Shown one piece after another: positions 23,602-31,613 of a stretch of DNA of 37,781 nucleotides. Position 1 is the stretch's first letter; each line of letters begins with the position of its first letter. The notes under the pieces were generated by a model. That model saw only the letters and a program-made list of their open reading frames with translations, had not been told where the DNA came from and did no database searches. The stretch is from Clostridia bacterium (GTDB lineage Bacteria > Bacillota_A > Clostridia > Oscillospirales > CAG-272), in the NCBI GenBank assembly GCA_017501175.1, contig JAFVXK010000018.1, positions 1 to 37,781 on the forward strand, given 5' to 3'. The translations under genes and the position numbers were made by a program.

Positions 23602-25716
23602 ATGGTAGAAAACTTCAAGAAATTTGATGACTACAAGGTATTTGAGTACGAATTCGCAGGCAGACCTCTCGTAGTTGAAACCGGCAAGATTGCAGGACTT
23701 GCAAACGGCGCGGCACTTGTTAAGTACGGTGAAACCACCGTTCTCGCGACCGCAACCGCGTCGGCAGCTCCCAGAGACGGAATAGACTTCCTTCCTCTTT
23801 CGGTTGACTACGACGAGAAGATGTACGCTGTCGGTAAAATTCCCGGCGGCTTCCTCAAGAGAGAGGGCAAGCCCTCCGAGAAGGCAGTTCTTGCAGGCCG
23901 TGTTATCGACCGCCCCGTAAGACCTCTCTTCCCGAAGGACCTCAGAAACGATATTTCGCTTCTTCTCACCATTATGTCGGTTGACCCCGACTGCTCGCCC
24001 GAGATTACCGCTATGGTCGGCGCGTCTATCGCGCTTTCCATTTCGGATATTCCCTGGAACGGCCCTATCGGCGGCGTGTTTATGGGACTCGTTGACGGCA
24101 AGATTGTCGTTAACCCCACCGCAGCTGAAAGAGAGAAGAGCGACCTTGAGCTTACCGTTGCGGCATCGGCTGAAAAGGTAGTTATGATTGAGGCGGGCGC
24201 AAACGAGGTGTCCGACGAGATTATGTACGAGGCTATTATGAAGGCGCACGAGGAGTGCAAGGAGCTCGTTAAGTTTATTAACAGCATCGTTGCCGAGATA
24301 GGCAAGCCGAAGTTTGCATACGCATCGGGTGAGCTTGACCACGATATGTTCGACGAAATCTTCGCATACTGCGAGGCTGGCGTTATGGAGGCTCTCGACA
24401 CCGACGACAAGAACGTAAGAGATGCCAAGATGCAGCCCATTATGGACGACATCGTTGCAAAGTTTGAGGAGAAGTACCCCGACATCAAGGTTATCCTTCC
24501 CGAGCTTATCTATAAGATACAGAAGAAGATTGTCCGCCGCTGGCTTCTCGTAGATAAGAAGAGAGTTGACGGACGCCGTATGGACGAGATAAGACCCCTC
24601 GCAGCTGAGGTTGGTCTTATTCCGAGAGTTCACGGCTCGGGTCTTTTCACCCGTGGACAGACACAGGTTCTCACAATTGCGACCCTCGGTACTCTTTCCG
24701 ACGCGCAGAAGCTCGAGGGACTTGATGACGAAACCGAGAAGAGATATATGCACCACTACAATATGCCCGGCTACTCTACTGGTGAGGCTAAGGCACAGAG
24801 AAGCCCCGGACGCCGCGAGATAGGTCACGGTGCGCTTGCAGAGCGCTCTCTCGTTCCCGTTCTTCCTTCCGCTGAGGAGTTCCCCTACGCTATCCGCCTT
24901 GTTTCCGAGGTCGTAAGCTCCAACGGCTCAACCTCGCAGGGCTCTGTATGCGGTTCAACCCTCGCGCTTATGGACGCGGGTGTTCCGATTAAAGCTCCCG
25001 TTGCGGGCATTTCCTGCGGCCTTATTACCGCTGAGGACGGCTCTTGGGATACTATGATAGACATTCAGGGTCTTGAGGACTTCTATGGCGATATGGACTT
25101 CAAGGTTGCAGGTACGAAGAAGGGTATCACCTCTATTCAGATGGACCTCAAGGTTGACGGTCTTACCCCCGAGATAATCAAGCAGGCTCTCGAAACCACC
25201 CACCAGGGCAGAAACGAGATAATTGACAAGATTCTTCTTGCCGCTATCCCCGCACCCAGAGAGCAGGTTTCGAAGTACGCTCCCAAGATGATAACTATGA
25301 CCATCGACCCCGACAAGATTCGCGAGGTTATCGGTAAGGGCGGCTCTGTAATTCAGAAGATTGTTGCTGACACCGGCGCAAAGATTGACATCAACGACGA
25401 CGGAACGGTATTCATCGCTGCAGTAGAGCGCGATGCGGCAGATATGGCTAAGGCTATCATCGACGCTATCGTATTCGAGCCCGAGGTTGGCGAAACCTAC
25501 GAGGGTACTGTTACCAGAATCATTCCTATCGGCGCTTTCGTTGAGTACGCTCCCGGCAAGGAGGGTATGGTTCACATCTCGAAGCTCCAGAAGGAGAGAA
25601 CCGAGAAGGTTGAGGACGTAGTTAACGTCGGCGATACCGTAAGAGTTAAGTATCTCGGTACTGACGAGAAGGGCAGACAAAACCTTTCTATGAAGGACGC
25701 AGCTCCTAAGGCATAA
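23602..25716 (+). CDS. pnp: Polyribonucleotide nucleotidyltransferase (PNPase)
   Basis: 704 residues, standard. Two RNase PH-like domains (about 10-140 and 310-545), separated by an all-helical domain, are followed by KH (about 555-615; IGKGGSVIQKI) and S1 (about 620-690; YEGTVTRIIPIGAFVEYAPG). The second core has the phosphate-binding and catalytic blocks VLPSAEEFPYAIRLVSEV, GSTSQGSVCGSTLALMDAG and DIQGLEDFYGDMDFKVAGT (read in parts). It degrades RNA 3' to 5' by phosphorolysis. AAAGGAG precedes the ATG. No clear promoter is seen in the 174-base spacer, so it is probably co-transcribed with rpsO. Confidence 0.98.
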   Translation: MVENFKKFDDYKVFEYEFAGRPLVVETGKIAGLANGAALVKYGETTVLATATASAAPRDGIDFLPLSVDYDEKMYAVGKIPGGFLKREGKPSEKAVLAGRVIDRPVRPLFPKDLRNDISLLLTIMSVDPDCSPEITAMVGASIALSISDIPWNGPIGGVFMGLVDGKIVVNPTAAEREKSDLELTVAASAEKVVMIEAGANEVSDEIMYEAIMKAHEECKELVKFINSIVAEIGKPKFAYASGELDHDMFDEIFAYCEAGVMEALDTDDKNVRDAKMQPIMDDIVAKFEEKYPDIKVILPELIYKIQKKIVRRWLLVDKKRVDGRRMDEIRPLAAEVGLIPRVHGSGLFTRGQTQVLTIATLGTLSDAQKLEGLDDETEKRYMHHYNMPGYSTGEAKAQRSPGRREIGHGALAERSLVPVLPSAEEFPYAIRLVSEVVSSNGSTSQGSVCGSTLALMDAGVPIKAPVAGISCGLITAEDGSWDTMIDIQGLEDFYGDMDFKVAGTKKGITSIQMDLKVDGLTPEIIKQALETTHQGRNEIIDKILLAAIPAPREQVSKYAPKMITMTIDPDKIREVIGKGGSVIQKIVADTGAKIDINDDGTVFIAAVERDAADMAKAIIDAIVFEPEVGETYEGTVTRIIPIGAFVEYAPGKEGMVHISKLQKERTEKVEDVVNVGDTVRVKYLGTDEKGRQNLSMKDAAPKA

Positions 25717-25730
25717 AACGAAACAAAAAG

Positions 25731-25759
25731 AGTGGACGAAGCATTGTGCTAAGTCCACT
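25731..25759. terminator. Bidirectional terminator after pnp
   Basis: AGTGGAC/GTCCACT stem (25731-25737 with 25753-25759) with an inner AGCA/TGCT stem, followed by TTTTC on the plus strand and CTTTTTG on the minus strand. It serves pnp and the converging zinc-ribbon operon. Confidence 0.8.
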
Positions 25760-25821
25760 TTTCTATTTTGATAGAGAGCGCTACGGTAAATTAAACGATT
25801 CTTCCGTTGTTGTTTGCCGAT

Positions 25822-26802
25822 TTATCTGTCGCATTCTATGTAGCGTATATACTTTTCTACGTTCTCGGGCATATGCTTATCCATCCAAGCTCTGCGAATC
25901 TCGTTTATTTTTTTATCGCTTATCTTGGAATAAATCGAATCTACAACCACCAAAGCGCCCCAAATAATCAGTAGCCACCAATTTTCCACCATAGAAATCT
26001 CAAATCCGGTGGTGCCGAGAATATCACTTTCCAATAAATTAGCTTGCATATAAATTTCTGCGTTAGGCAAGAAGAACATTGTTAAGAAAACTGTTTTAAA
26101 TACATCTAGAATAATTTTAATTATGGATTTGCTTGTTAAATTACTTCTCATACCGACATTTTTGTCGTATATTTCTGTGTTAAGAGAGAATTGAATTGCG
26201 TTGACTTGGGGGGCTATCTCTTCGGAAACTTGTTTTGAAAAATTTACAGAAAAGCTATTGTTAATCAAATCCATCATATTGAGTTGCTTTTGCTTAGCCC
26301 AATTTGAAAAATCGTTGTAACAAATAAAATCTCCAATGCACATAAAACAAGATGTAAATATTTCTAAAAACGCAAGGATAAAGGTGTACATTTTTACGTT
26401 TGACAGAGCGACGCTGTAATTTAAGAAATTTTGGTCGTTTAATTGTTGCCAAATCAATACGAATAATAATATGAAAATTGCTTTTTCTACTAAGGATAAA
26501 AGACAAGACCAAAGGCCGTCGGGTAAACCGTTATATAAATTCCGGAGTGGATTTTCGGAAATCCATCTTTCTTTTGCTTGTTTAGCTATTTTTATTGTAT
26601 CACCCTCTTCTTCGGATACAGTGTGCGATGTGTGTACCTTGCTTTCAGAAAACGCATAACCGCACACAGTGCAGGTCTCTACCTCTGCTGCAAAAACCTT
26701 TTCGCATTCGGGACAAACGGTTATTTTTGCACCGCAGTGTAGGCATTGCTTTACGGTGCTTGATATTTTTCCGTGACATTCGGGGCAATTAATGATAGCC
26801 AT
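25822..26802 (-). CDS. Zinc-ribbon membrane protein of unknown function
   Basis: 326 residues. Two tandem N-terminal zinc ribbons, CPEC...CLHC (6-24) and CPEC...CTVC (30-48), are followed by a linker. About four membrane helices lie at 105-125, 135-160, 230-250 and 280-300. The segment between helices 2 and 3 is hydrophilic. It matches no family I can name. The gene is AT-rich and ends a three-gene operon in which the previous gene also encodes a zinc-ribbon membrane protein, so the two may form a complex with the lipoprotein encoded first. Confidence 0.8.
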   Translation of the reverse strand: MAIINCPECHGKISSTVKQCLHCGAKITVCPECEKVFAAEVETCTVCGYAFSESKVHTSHTVSEEEGDTIKIAKQAKERWISENPLRNLYNGLPDGLWSCLLSLVEKAIFILLFVLIWQQLNDQNFLNYSVALSNVKMYTFILAFLEIFTSCFMCIGDFICYNDFSNWAKQKQLNMMDLINNSFSVNFSKQVSEEIAPQVNAIQFSLNTEIYDKNVGMRSNLTSKSIIKIILDVFKTVFLTMFFLPNAEIYMQANLLESDILGTTGFEISMVENWWLLIIWGALVVVDSIYSKISDKKINEIRRAWMDKHMPENVEKYIRYIECDR

Positions 26803-26811
26803 ATAAAACTC

Positions 26812-27426
26812 CTATAAATTAAATGTTTCTAAATCTATACTGTCAAAAATATTTTTCTGCTTAATTTTCATAAGCGGTGGCGTGTAATCGATTTTCTTTT
26901 CCTCTCGCAGCCATTTTTGAAACTTCTTCATATATACGTATCGTTTGACCGATATTTTCATTACAATAGGGGTAACGATTGCGTAAATTAAGCAAGAAAG
27001 TGCGAGAACAATGAGCGCTACAAACAGATACTCGGATAATTTATCTAGGGTTTTGTAGTATACGGTATTGCCTATTATTTGGCTAGAAACCTCTGTTAAA
27101 AAAATGCTTATTATGAAATTGGCGCTAACAATCCAGCAAAATATACGGAAAAATTGACCAATCTCCGCGCGCCTTCTGCGATATTTCATGGCTCGCACAT
27201 CGGTCTTCAGGAATTCCTTTTCCAACTCTGTCTTGCAATCGTCTCCAAAGGAATCAAAATCGGGAAGACAAGTGCTTTCGTTAGAGCTTTCGTTGCCATA
27301 CTGCTCATTTTGGAAGCTTGATGTTTCGTCAAAATTTAAAGGCTTTGTTGAAGCGCCGCAGTGGATACAGGTATCCGTTGTGTCGCTTATCTTTTTACCG
27401 CACCGAGAGCATTCTATAAGTGCCAT
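26812..27426 (-). CDS. Second zinc-ribbon membrane protein of unknown function
   Basis: 204 residues. One N-terminal zinc ribbon (CSRC...CIHC, residues 6-23), then an acidic Ser/Asn-rich linker (30-75), a basic stretch (RRRRAE, about 85) and two membrane helices (about 92-112 and 135-158). The C-terminal 45 residues are basic and cytoplasmic. It begins one base after the lipoprotein gene ends and lies nine bases before the next gene, so all three are one operon. Domain order resembles the larger protein encoded downstream (ribbon, linker, helices) without clear sequence similarity beyond the ribbon. Function unknown. Confidence 0.8.
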   Translation of the reverse strand: MALIECSRCGKKISDTTDTCIHCGASTKPLNFDETSSFQNEQYGNESSNESTCLPDFDSFGDDCKTELEKEFLKTDVRAMKYRRRRAEIGQFFRIFCWIVSANFIISIFLTEVSSQIIGNTVYYKTLDKLSEYLFVALIVLALSCLIYAIVTPIVMKISVKRYVYMKKFQKWLREEKKIDYTPPLMKIKQKNIFDSIDLETFNL

Positions 27427-27427
27427 A

Positions 27428-27922
27428 TCAGCCTTTTGCCTCCTCTATCATAATTTGCAGGTCTTTGTCGGTATAATCCACGGTGTATTTTGGCGGTTGG
27501 GCATTAGTGTTTCCAGCATAGAATTGATTAGCCATATAAGCTGCTTCTTTTTGACCTAGCAGAGATTTAAAGTGTTCTTTTGTTGAGGGGCGTTTGGTTT
27601 TTGTGTTATAGCAAAATTGTTCTGTTATTCCGGCATGTGTATAGGTTATGAGAACGAGATTTGCGGAAGAAAAGACGGTGACCTTTGTCATCATAGTAGG
27701 GAAAATCTTATTTTTCTTTGCAGCTATGATACCTTTCACACCTTTTTGAAAAGCGCTCGATGAAATCAACGATTCTCGGTAATCGGCTTCTTTTTGTTCT
27801 TCGGTTCTGAAATCTATGCGAGATACGCACCCACAGGCTAAACAACCTAAAATAAGCAATACCGCGAGTAAACGGCAAAGAATCAATAGTGGGCTCGCTT
27901 TTAGCCCCAACGCCTTGTTCAT
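27428..27922 (-). CDS. Small lipoprotein, first gene of the zinc-ribbon operon
   Basis: 164 residues. A hydrophobic signal ends in CLACGC, so the lipidated Cys is at about residue 30 (lipobox LACG). The mature part starts with a charged segment (FRTEEQKEADYRES), followed by a compact domain containing FPTMMTKVTVF, LVLITYTHAG and a C-terminal VDYTDKDLQIMIEEA. No family recognised. The ATG at 27922 is preceded by AAAGGGA. A perfect promoter lies upstream, divergent from an XRE regulator gene. Confidence 0.78.
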   Translation of the reverse strand: MNKALGLKASPLLILCRLLAVLLILGCLACGCVSRIDFRTEEQKEADYRESLISSSAFQKGVKGIIAAKKNKIFPTMMTKVTVFSSANLVLITYTHAGITEQFCYNTKTKRPSTKEHFKSLLGQKEAAYMANQFYAGNTNAQPPKYTVDYTDKDLQIMIEEAKG

Positions 27923-27964
27923 AGTATCCCTTTCTCTAAACTGTATATATCATTTATAATTAAT

Positions 27965-27993
27965 ATTATAGCACGAAATCTTTGCTTTGTCAA
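27965..27993 (-). promoter_or_regulatory. Promoter of the zinc-ribbon/lipoprotein operon
   Basis: Minus strand TTGACA (27988-27993), 17-bp spacer, TATAAT (27965-27970): perfect consensus. Confidence 0.87.
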
Positions 27994-28000
27994 GTATAAA

Positions 28001-28042
28001 TATCATTTTGATAATGAAATATCCAAAAGATTGGGGTATAAT
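28001..28042 (+). promoter_or_regulatory. Promoter region and possible operator of the XRE gene
   Basis: TATAAT (28037-28042) is a good -10 box, but no -35 sits at the right distance: the nearest, TTGATA (28008-28013), is 23 bp away. TATCA-TTT-TGATA (28001-28013) is a small inverted repeat between this and the divergent promoter, a plausible operator for the XRE protein. Confidence 0.5.
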
Positions 28043-28064
28043 AGTAAAAAATGGAGGTGGAACG

Positions 28065-28373
28065 ATGATTGCCGAAAAGATAAAAGCTTTGCGCGAGGTG
28101 CGCGGAATGACGCAGACCGAGCTTGCGCGACGTCTTGGTGTAACTCGCTCGGGTGTGAACGCCTGGGAGATGGGCATATCCGTCCCCTCAACGCAGTACG
28201 TTGTCGAGCTCGCACAGTTCTTCGGCGTATCTACGGATTACCTGCTTGGAATAGATTCGACGGCAACCGTTTCAGTTGCAGGACTCTCCGAAGAGGAAAT
28301 CGCAACGCTTGTAGCGGTAGCTGACCGTTATCGCGCATTAAAAAAGAAAGGTAGTGAAAACACTACCTTCTGA
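28065..28373 (+). CDS. XRE-family transcriptional regulator
   Basis: 102 residues. ATG 28065 with GGAGGTGG eight to twelve bases upstream is preferred over the longer in-frame ORF, which would run through the promoter. Residues 1-65 are a helix-turn-helix_3 domain (KIKALREVRGMTQTELARRLGVTRSGVNAWE, read in parts), ending in VSTDYLLGID. The C-terminal 35 residues form a helix (EEIATLVAVADRYRAL). Being divergent from the zinc-ribbon operon, it may regulate it or itself. The last codons contain an AAGGTAGTG/CACTACCTT hairpin (28348-28369). Confidence 0.9.
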   Translation: MIAEKIKALREVRGMTQTELARRLGVTRSGVNAWEMGISVPSTQYVVELAQFFGVSTDYLLGIDSTATVSVAGLSEEEIATLVAVADRYRALKKKGSENTTF

Positions 28374-28379
28374 CACAAA

Positions 28380-28412
28380 AAGAAGAAGCCGCGCTGTGCG
28401 CGGCTTCTTCTT
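28380..28412. terminator. Bidirectional terminator between the XRE gene and the 51-residue gene
   Basis: 15-bp perfect stem (28380-28394 with 28398-28412), TGT loop, with A and T runs on the flanks. It overlaps the stop codon of the minus-strand small gene. Confidence 0.85.
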
Positions 28413-28566
28413 ACTTTGTCAAGAACCAATAGAATATGTATCCGAGAATAAGGAAGGGCGATGCCATAAGGAAAATGAGAATACCGGTGGTAACCTTATC
28501 CCAAAAAGCCGCAACCTTTTTCTTTTTCGCAAGCTGCTCGTCGGTAAGGAGCGTATCTTCTGCCAT
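28411..28566 (-). CDS. 51-residue single-span membrane protein
   Basis: An ATG at 28566 follows GGAGG (28573-28577) at six bases and a good promoter. The frame encodes 51 residues: a charged start (MAEDTLLTDEQLAKKKK), then a hydrophobic helix (about 26-48; ILIFLMASPFLILGYIFYWF) and a final TK. The first 20 residues are charged and should be cytoplasmic. The gene has its own promoter, ribosome site and terminator, which supports it being real despite its size. Function unknown. Confidence 0.8.
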   Translation of the reverse strand: MAEDTLLTDEQLAKKKKVAAFWDKVTTGILIFLMASPFLILGYIFYWFLTK

Positions 28567-28601
28567 TTTAAGCCTCCGTTAACGAATAATTATTTTAATA
28601 T

Positions 28602-28630
28602 ATTGTAGCACATATTTTGCGATAAGTCAA
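28602..28630 (-). promoter_or_regulatory. Promoter of the 51-residue membrane protein
   Basis: Minus strand TTGACT (28625-28630), 17-bp spacer, TACAAT (28602-28607). Confidence 0.75.
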
Positions 28631-28658
28631 GAATTTTAAACGATTTTTTTAGAGCTCC

Positions 28659-28687
28659 TTGTAAAAAAAGGTTAAATATGCTATTAT
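28659..28687 (+). promoter_or_regulatory. Promoter of the CYTH gene
   Basis: TTGTAA (28659-28664), 17-bp spacer, TATTAT (28682-28687). Confidence 0.65.
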
Positions 28688-28709
28688 ATAATAAAAGGGG
28701 GATTTTGAC

Positions 28710-29231
28710 GTGAACGCTGAACCTAGTATTGAAATAGAGAGAAAATATAAAATAAAAAAGCCAAAGTCTGCCGATATGATGGCGTGCGAGGGCTACTCGT
28801 CAAGCGAGATTGTCCAGATTTATCTCGCCTCGCCGAGAGGCGTTACGCACAGAATTAGAAGTCGCGCCTATACGGACGGCACTCGTTATTTTGAAACAAC
28901 GAAGATAAGAATAGACAAAATGTCCTCTCACGAATACGAGCGTGAGATAGATAGGGGAGAGTTTGAGAGCCTTTCTCTGAAAATTGCCGAGGATAGCCGC
29001 CCCATAATAAAGACGCGCTACACATTTGACTTTTCAGGGCAGACCTTTGAGGTTGACGTTTATCCCGAGTGGGAGAATACTGCGGTTATGGAAACCGAGC
29101 TTCCATCGCGCGAAACCGAGGTGTCATTTCCCGACTTTATCCGCGTTATCGCCGAGGTCACGGGCGACAAGCGCTATTCCAACGCCGCGATGTCGCGCGA
29201 GTTCCCAAAGGAAACCGAAATGAGCGAATAG
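28710..29231 (+). CDS. CYTH-domain phosphohydrolase
   Basis: 173 residues from a GTG start; AAAGGGGG (28694-28701) sits eight bases upstream. The N-terminal EIERKYKI is the ExExK motif that binds metal and triphosphate, and alternating charged strands (THRIRSRAY, RYFETTKIRI, YEREIDRGEF, KTRYTFDF, FEVDVY) line the tunnel of CYTH proteins. Members act on triphosphates (inorganic triphosphate, thiamine triphosphate) or make cAMP. At this size, without a CHAD domain, triphosphatase is likelier, but that is inference. Confidence 0.87.
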   Translation: MNAEPSIEIERKYKIKKPKSADMMACEGYSSSEIVQIYLASPRGVTHRIRSRAYTDGTRYFETTKIRIDKMSSHEYEREIDRGEFESLSLKIAEDSRPIIKTRYTFDFSGQTFEVDVYPEWENTAVMETELPSRETEVSFPDFIRVIAEVTGDKRYSNAAMSREFPKETEMSE

Positions 29232-29241
29232 GACAAAAAAC

Positions 29242-29266
29242 AGCCTCCCTTTACACAAGGGAGGCT
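29242..29266. terminator. Bidirectional terminator between CYTH gene and folate operon
   Basis: Perfect 10-bp stem (29242-29251 with 29257-29266); six T follow on the minus strand and a short T run on the plus strand. Confidence 0.85.
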
Positions 29267-29312
29267 TTGCTCTATATTCTGTAAAGAAACGACTTTATAA
29301 TAGCCGAGTGCG

Positions 29313-29657
29313 TCAGAAGTTGAAGCCGTTATAGCCCCAATGCTCGACCTCCTCGTATCTGACGTAGATACGGTCAGCGCCGACACCGAGAATTGCCGAG
29401 GCGCGCTCACAAATATACGCGGTCATTTTGTCGCAATCCTCGGCTCTTGCCTTGCCGAGAAGCTCGACTTTAATCATAGCCGTGGGGGTGTCCATATCTC
29501 CGCGAAACGCCATATTGCAGTCGCCGACGGTGTTTATCATCAGCCACTCCTCGCTTTTGCCGGGTATTATCTCAATAGCCTCGGCAAAGGCTTTTTTTAA
29601 TTCCTCAAGCTGCTTTTTTGATACCGAAGCCGAGGTTTTCGTTTCAATGTAAGGCAT
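29313..29657 (-). CDS. MIF-like tautomerase family protein
   Basis: 114 residues, the length of macrophage migration inhibitory factor (MIF). Pro follows the initiator Met (MPYIETKTS), the catalytic N-terminal proline of the tautomerase superfamily. The family layout is kept: SEEWLMINTVGD, MAFRGDMDTPTAMIKVELLG, LGVGADRIYVRYEEVEHWGYN and a C-terminal FNF, comparable to SPDRVYINY and GWNNSTFA of human MIF. It starts two bases after folC, with its ribosome site (GGAGA, 29666-29670) overlapping the end of folC, so it is the last gene of the folate operon. It may be a small-molecule tautomerase or, if released, interact with host MIF receptors; neither is shown by sequence. Confidence 0.87.
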   Translation of the reverse strand: MPYIETKTSASVSKKQLEELKKAFAEAIEIIPGKSEEWLMINTVGDCNMAFRGDMDTPTAMIKVELLGKARAEDCDKMTAYICERASAILGVGADRIYVRYEEVEHWGYNGFNF

Positions 29658-29659
29658 AA

Positions 29660-30931
29660 TTATATCTCCTCGTTTAATTTTGAAATATCAACGTAGGTGT
29701 AGAGCGAGCCAAGACAGACGAGTGCCGTGCTGTCGGCTTTTGCGTCATTCCTTGCCGCAAAAAACGCCTCGCGTATGCTGCCGTATGGCTCTGCAAAAGT
29801 ACCGTTTTTCCGAAGCTCTGCGGCGTACTCTTTTGCAGAGAGGGCTCGTGGATTGTCCGGAGTTATCGTGTAGGCGCGAGATGCGACCTCTGCTATCTTC
29901 TTTGCTATAAATGCGTGGTCCTTGTCGGCGAGAACACCCGAAAGAACGTAAATTTTCTTTTCGCCGAAGTAGTGCTTGATGCTCTCAACTGCCGCCGAAA
30001 CGCCCTCAGGGTTGTGCGCTCCGTCGAAGATGACGAGAGGCTCTTTTGAGATAACCTCAAATCTTGCAGGCCATCTTGCCGAAAGCAGTCCCCTGCGTAC
30101 CGCTTTTTCGGAGATTTCAAGTCCGCGTGAGCGGAGAATGTCAATAGCTGTGAGGACGGACGCCGCGTTTTTTGGCTGATAAAGTCCTGCAAGGCTTATC
30201 TCTATATTTTTGTATTCGCCAAAGTCGAATTTTGAGCCTTCAATACTCGAGGTGAGGTTCTCGATTTTACCGTAATCGACGGTGTAAAGCTCCGAGCCGC
30301 GCTCGGCTGCCGCGCTTCTTATAACAGCAAGGGCCTTGGCGTCCGTACCGCCAAAGAGCACGGGAGCTTTGTCCTTGATTATTCCTGCCTTTTCCGCAGC
30401 TATCTTCTCAACCGTGTCGCCGAGAAAGGCGGTGTGGTCGAGCGCAATTCCCGTAATCACCGAGAGAAGCGGGTTTTCTATTACGTTGGTGGAGTCGAGC
30501 CTTCCGCCCATTCCGGCTTCAAGGACGACTACCTCGCAGCCGCAGCGCTTGAAATACTCGAAGGCAATAGCCGTGATAAGCTCGAACTCGGTAGGCTTAT
30601 CCTCCATAGCGTCGGCTATCGGGCGCACGTAGCTCGTCACCTCGGCAAGTTTTTCGTTTGGGATATTCTCGCCCATAACGCGCATACGCTCACCGAACTC
30701 CTTTATGTAAGGAGAGGTGTAAAGCCCCGTCCTGTAGCCTGCGTTACGGAGCACCGACTCTAAGATACACGAGAAAGAGCCCTTGCCGTTAGTTCCTGCA
30801 ACGTGGACGAATTTCAGCTCTCGCTCGGGGTGTCCGAGGGCAGAGCAAAGCTCGGATATCCTCTCAAGTCCCGGCTTGCAGAAGGTCCAGCTTATTCCGT
30901 GGATATATTCAAGCGACTGTTCGTAATTCAT
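29660..30931 (-). CDS. folC: Folylpolyglutamate synthase / dihydrofolate synthase
   Basis: 423 residues. The start at 30931 is chosen since its ATG overlaps the folT stop (ATGA) and the protein then begins MNYEQSLEYIHG, as in the family; the longer frame would run back through folT. The P-loop is VAGTNGKGSFSCIL (about 45), then GLYTSPYIKEFGERM and the Mur-ligase-like central domain (ALDHTAFLGDTVEKIAAEKAGIIK). The C-terminal domain contains FDGAHNPEGV. It adds glutamates to folates and keeps them in the cell. It is coupled to folT and controlled by the upstream tetrahydrofolate riboswitch. Confidence 0.95.
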   Translation of the reverse strand: MNYEQSLEYIHGISWTFCKPGLERISELCSALGHPERELKFVHVAGTNGKGSFSCILESVLRNAGYRTGLYTSPYIKEFGERMRVMGENIPNEKLAEVTSYVRPIADAMEDKPTEFELITAIAFEYFKRCGCEVVVLEAGMGGRLDSTNVIENPLLSVITGIALDHTAFLGDTVEKIAAEKAGIIKDKAPVLFGGTDAKALAVIRSAAAERGSELYTVDYGKIENLTSSIEGSKFDFGEYKNIEISLAGLYQPKNAASVLTAIDILRSRGLEISEKAVRRGLLSARWPARFEVISKEPLVIFDGAHNPEGVSAAVESIKHYFGEKKIYVLSGVLADKDHAFIAKKIAEVASRAYTITPDNPRALSAKEYAAELRKNGTFAEPYGSIREAFFAARNDAKADSTALVCLGSLYTYVDISKLNEEI

Positions 30932-31518
30932 TTTTTCAGTAAGCCCTCCATTTGACGAGCGAAGGCGCGGTTTTTCAGAAGTATATATAAAATAACGCAT
31001 TCTGCTGCCCCGACAAGCGAGTAATTGAGAAGACGCCAAAGGATAAACTCGGTCATTCCAAGCTCGTATTTTGCAAGATACCAGCTAGCAAGTCCAAAGG
31101 ACTTGATAAGCACCGAGCCTAAAAGATGCGCGGGTACGACGGAGAGTATTACCTTAAGCGAGAGAGGGCGCTTCACGATATAATTTGAAACAAGTCCCGA
31201 AACAGCGCCGACAGCCGCCGCGCCGAGCGTGATTATCGGGTTTATCGTGTATCCGTACGCGACGCAGCCGATAAGGTCTGCGACAACGCCTATGCACATT
31301 CCCGCGATGGGCCCGAGCGCGATACCGCCGAGGATTATCGGCAGATTTTCAAAGCTTATTCTGATAAACTCCTGAAATGGATTTGGGATTTGCAAAAATT
31401 TGCCGAGAATTATACTCATTGCGGCAAGAATAGCCGCAAAGCACAGTCCGCGCAGACTGCCAAAAAAGGAGAAGGGTGAGCCGCTTTCGCCATTCTTTGA
31501 TTTTACTTCGTTTTGCAT
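30928..31518 (-). CDS. folT: ECF transporter S component, folate-type (FolT)
   Basis: 196 residues with six membrane helices. ATG 31518 with GGAGG (31528-31532) nine bases upstream is chosen; the longer open frame runs through the riboswitch. FolT features: FIRISFENLPIILGGIALGP, GVVADLIGC and a Pro-rich TINPIITLGAA. The substrate-binding subunit works with an energising module (EcfA1, EcfA2, EcfT) encoded elsewhere. Folate specificity rests on the THF riboswitch before it and folC after it, which agrees with the sequence. Stop and folC start overlap (ATGA). Confidence 0.9.
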   Translation of the reverse strand: MQNEVKSKNGESGSPFSFFGSLRGLCFAAILAAMSIILGKFLQIPNPFQEFIRISFENLPIILGGIALGPIAGMCIGVVADLIGCVAYGYTINPIITLGAAAVGAVSGLVSNYIVKRPLSLKVILSVVPAHLLGSVLIKSFGLASWYLAKYELGMTEFILWRLLNYSLVGAAECVILYILLKNRAFARQMEGLLKK

Positions 31519-31613
31519 AAAAAAATACCTCCACAATACAGATTTGACATCTTCCGTACCGTGAGGGCAAAATATTCTTGCGCGAAGGCTTTTCGCGCAG
31601 CCGTCCTTTAGGC
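31519..31613 (-). promoter_or_regulatory. Expression platform between THF riboswitch and folT
   Basis: A perfect 8-bp hairpin (TGCGCGAA, AAGCC loop, TTCGCGCA) follows the aptamer and is succeeded by AGAATATTTT, a weak terminator. Further down, CCTCAC near 31560 can pair with the GTGGAGG that carries the folT ribosome site. Control could thus act on transcription, translation or both. Confidence 0.55.

Noticed and set aside
23551..24828. 425-codon open frame antisense to pnp
   Set aside because: Shadow of pnp with no initiation signal and a product typical of antisense codon bias.
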